Shown here one piece after another: positions 61,741 through 64,000 of a stretch of DNA of 64,000 nt. How positions within the stretch are numbered: position 1 is the first letter of the stretch; the number at the start of each line of letters is the position of its first letter. Below the pieces are notes generated by a model that was given only the letters and a program-made list of their open reading frames with translations, was not told the DNA's origin and made no database searches. Made by a program: the position numbers and the translations under genes. This DNA is from Arctopsyche grandis (lineage: Eukaryota > Arthropoda > Insecta > Trichoptera > Hydropsychidae): assembly GCF_051622035.1 (NCBI RefSeq), contig NC_135364.1:27210501-27274500 (forward strand). The letters are read 5' to 3'.

Positions 61741-62480
61741 AGCTTTCCAACTCATGTACCCTAATTTGCCTACTTAAACATGTATAAATGATTAAGTTTG
61801 CACTGTTTGGGTCGATTGGATATTTAAGTTGGTATGCTGCGTAACGAAACGAAAGCTCGTTTCGACGTTGGCGAGCATGGTTTAAAGCGCCGATCGCGTC
61901 TCACTAACCACCTGTACTACGTGTCCCTTCACGAATTAAATCATGCATATAATATAATTTAAAAATTTGTTTATAAGCCGAAAATTACTTATGAAAGTAT
62001 ACATATTTAACTACATATAAGACCTAATCCTGCATTACAATATTTACAAACGTTATCCCGTGCATATTTGGGCACACTCGCAAGTGTATAAAACTAGGTT
62101 AAATTGACAGAGTAGACCATGTTTAAAATGTTTACTAACCGAAGTGCATCTACAACATTTAGCATCGAATTACAGAAAAAAAGCTCATCAATGTTTGCAT
62201 GTCAAGGGCACCACAGTCATTGTACGAGAATGCAAAACAAGCACACGAAAGTGAATTCACTTTTCGCGACATTGTTATGCAACATTGAATCCGTTCACCG
62301 TGACCCGTGGGTACGCTCGCAAAACGGTACAACCGAAACAATTTCAATTAACCCTTTTCACATCTAGTTCAAAAGCAAAATTAAAAAAAAAATACCTGCT
62401 GGTGAATAAGAAATCAAAAAAACAACACGTAATTTGGAACATTTGCGCTCAAAACTTATAATTACGAACTGGCGGATGTA

Positions 62481-62500
62481 CCCAGCATTACTTGGGCTAG
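62481..62500 (+). mobile_element. Helitron-like 3' end
   Basis: Hairpin CCCAGCATTACTTGGG is directly followed by CTAG and then T. The 5' end was not found. Confidence 0.45.
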
Positions 62501-62759
62501 TAAAATGTTTCTTCGCTTGATAGTTTATAGTAGTTGATATTTTATTATTTAATCTATTACACCTCATTTTAAGCCAATTTTGAATTCATTTTTTTTTACT
62601 TCAGTACTTCATAATGAGCAAAGATCGGCGTATGCTTTTCGCAGAAAAAAATGGTTCACTATTGTCAATTTCTTACAAAAACCATGATTTTTTGCTCTCT
62701 TGCTTAAAACACTAATGAAACAGTTGAATAGCATCCATCCAACGCCGATTTTTGAGAAT

Positions 62760-63600
62760 GAGCAACATATTTATTTATTTTATTTCAATCAAACATATAC
62801 CCTCGCCTCTACAGATCGCTCCAAAAAAATACGATCATTACAATCAATACAAGCATTTATACAATGCAAATTCATAAAAATATCATCCAAAGCTCCTGTA
62901 AAATTGGCATCTTCTTTCCTATCTCTCTCCTAAATCTAAAGTTATTCAGTGTCTTGAGGTTCGCCGATTATATAATAAAAAATTATGCAAAAATGTCTCC
63001 ATAGGTGTCTCCATAAATGGAGACATTCTTGTAGTATTTTTTATTATTTAAATGGGCAAACATCAAGACACTGAATAACTTGAAATTTGCACAAGAGATA
63101 GGAAAGGAATTGCCAATTTTACAAGAACCGTTTCAACAAACTTCAGAAAAATTGGCAAACTCTGATTGATAGCGTTTTATTGGATCTTAATGGATGATAT
63201 TTTTTTTTATTTCAATTGAATATGTACCATCGCCTTTACAGATCGATTTAAAGCGACGAGTGTACTAATACAGATGCAATACGATCAATACAATCATTTA
63301 TACAATGCGAATTCATACAAACATCATCCACAGAGACATCTAAAGTGAAATTTTTGCAGCATTTTTTATTATACAAATTGGCGAATCTCAATACATTGAA
63401 TAAATTGAGATAGGAAAAGAGATTCCAATTTAACGGAACCGTTAAATTAAAATCAGAAAAATTGGCAAACTTTGATAGGAAGCGATTGACCTGGAGTCGC
63501 AAACCAAGGTCTGCCCTGCAGCGGGACTCTAGTGAGACTCGAACCCATGACCATTCTGCTCGAAAGCACAATGTACTATCCATCTTATTATTCAAATTTT
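62760..63600. repeat. Composite of facing SINE pieces
   Basis: Plus-strand 3'-half pieces at 62780-63000 (TCCTGTAAAATTGGCATCTT, TCAGTGTCTTGAGGTTCGCC) face minus-strand pieces at 63040-63190 and 63230-63590 (AATTGGCAAACTCTGATTGA; head with GGTCATGGGTTCGAGTCTC read on the minus strand). Only the last piece keeps a head. Confidence 0.55.
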
Positions 63601-63644
63601 GAATACTACAAATACGTATTTCTGATTAGTTTAACATATAACCA

Positions 63645-63686
63645 CAATAACACATTGGGGAAACCTGTTTTGTCATTGTGTTATTG
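63645..63686 (+). repeat. Isolated terminal hairpin of the SINE/LINE tail type
   Basis: A perfect 10-bp stem CAATAACACA/TGTGTTATTG encloses TTGGGGAAACCTGT, the same loop core as in the SINE tails, and is followed by AAATAAATAAAAA. Confidence 0.5.
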
Positions 63687-64000
63687 ATTTTTCTAAAATA
63701 AATAAAAAAGTATTGTAAAATATGTATGTACATAAATAAATTCGTCATAATTTTTATAAGAAAACATTTTAAAAATTGCATATACCACACAAAAATAAGA
63801 AAAAAAAAATGGAATTAAACATCGTGTGGTTTCGAATTATACGAACATATTTAAATACATGCATATACATACATATGTAAACCTTCTTCTCACACATAAT
63901 ATATATAGTATATCATATCATATACTATACCTATAGATTCCTCACAGCACCAAAGATGTTTAAAATGCAATGTATAATATTTTTAATAACTTGATTATAC

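Overview
The window is nuclear DNA from an insect. It is AT-rich and intron-dense, and it is full of SINEs, hAT-type elements and MITEs, RTE-type LINEs, Helitron-like ends and TA/CATA microsatellites. Proteins most resemble holometabolous-insect orthologues. A lepidopteran or trichopteran source would fit, but the order is a low-confidence guess.

Layout: (1) bases 502-775, minus strand: the first two coding exons of NPRL2, a GATOR1 subunit; the rest lies beyond the left edge. (2) 776-5408: a divergent intergenic region enlarged by a hAT transposon with a nested solo LTR, a small snap-back MITE and a MADF-domain remnant. (3) 5409-45964, plus strand: the complete cytoplasmic dynein-1 heavy chain gene (Dhc64C/DYNC1H1 orthologue). 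I resolved 87 consecutive coding exons plus one alternative exon. Every junction is GT-AG and keeps the frame, giving 4,679 residues (4,678 with the alternative exon). Introns carry many mobile elements. (4) 47406-53711, minus strand: a complete five-exon, 555-residue SLC22-type organic ion transporter, convergent with dynein. (5) 53714-64000: mostly SINEs and other repeats, with a few unassigned or degenerate coding-like pieces and two GC-richer stretches that may be regulatory.

The most interesting signal is in the dynein gene. The exon that crosses from stalk helix CC1 into the microtubule-binding domain exists twice (31522-31717 and 34586-34784). The copies share the same splice phases, are about 76% identical in protein, and differ almost only after the Asn-Pro-Pro that opens the microtubule-binding domain. 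Using both, or neither, gives an immediate stop, so the sequence itself predicts mutually exclusive splicing. This would give two dynein motors with different track-binding surfaces, the upstream version more basic.

Other points: a G-quadruplex-capable run just inside the dynein start codon; a SINE family with a conserved body, at least two kinds of tRNA-like head and a terminal hairpin that resembles the end of a LINE fragment in the same window; several elements with exact 8-bp target duplications; and a 331-bp intronic tandem duplication. Cytoplasmic dynein moves cargo to microtubule minus ends, NPRL2 restrains TORC1, and SLC22 proteins move organic ions across the plasma membrane. Nothing in the sequence suggests these neighbours are functionally coupled.
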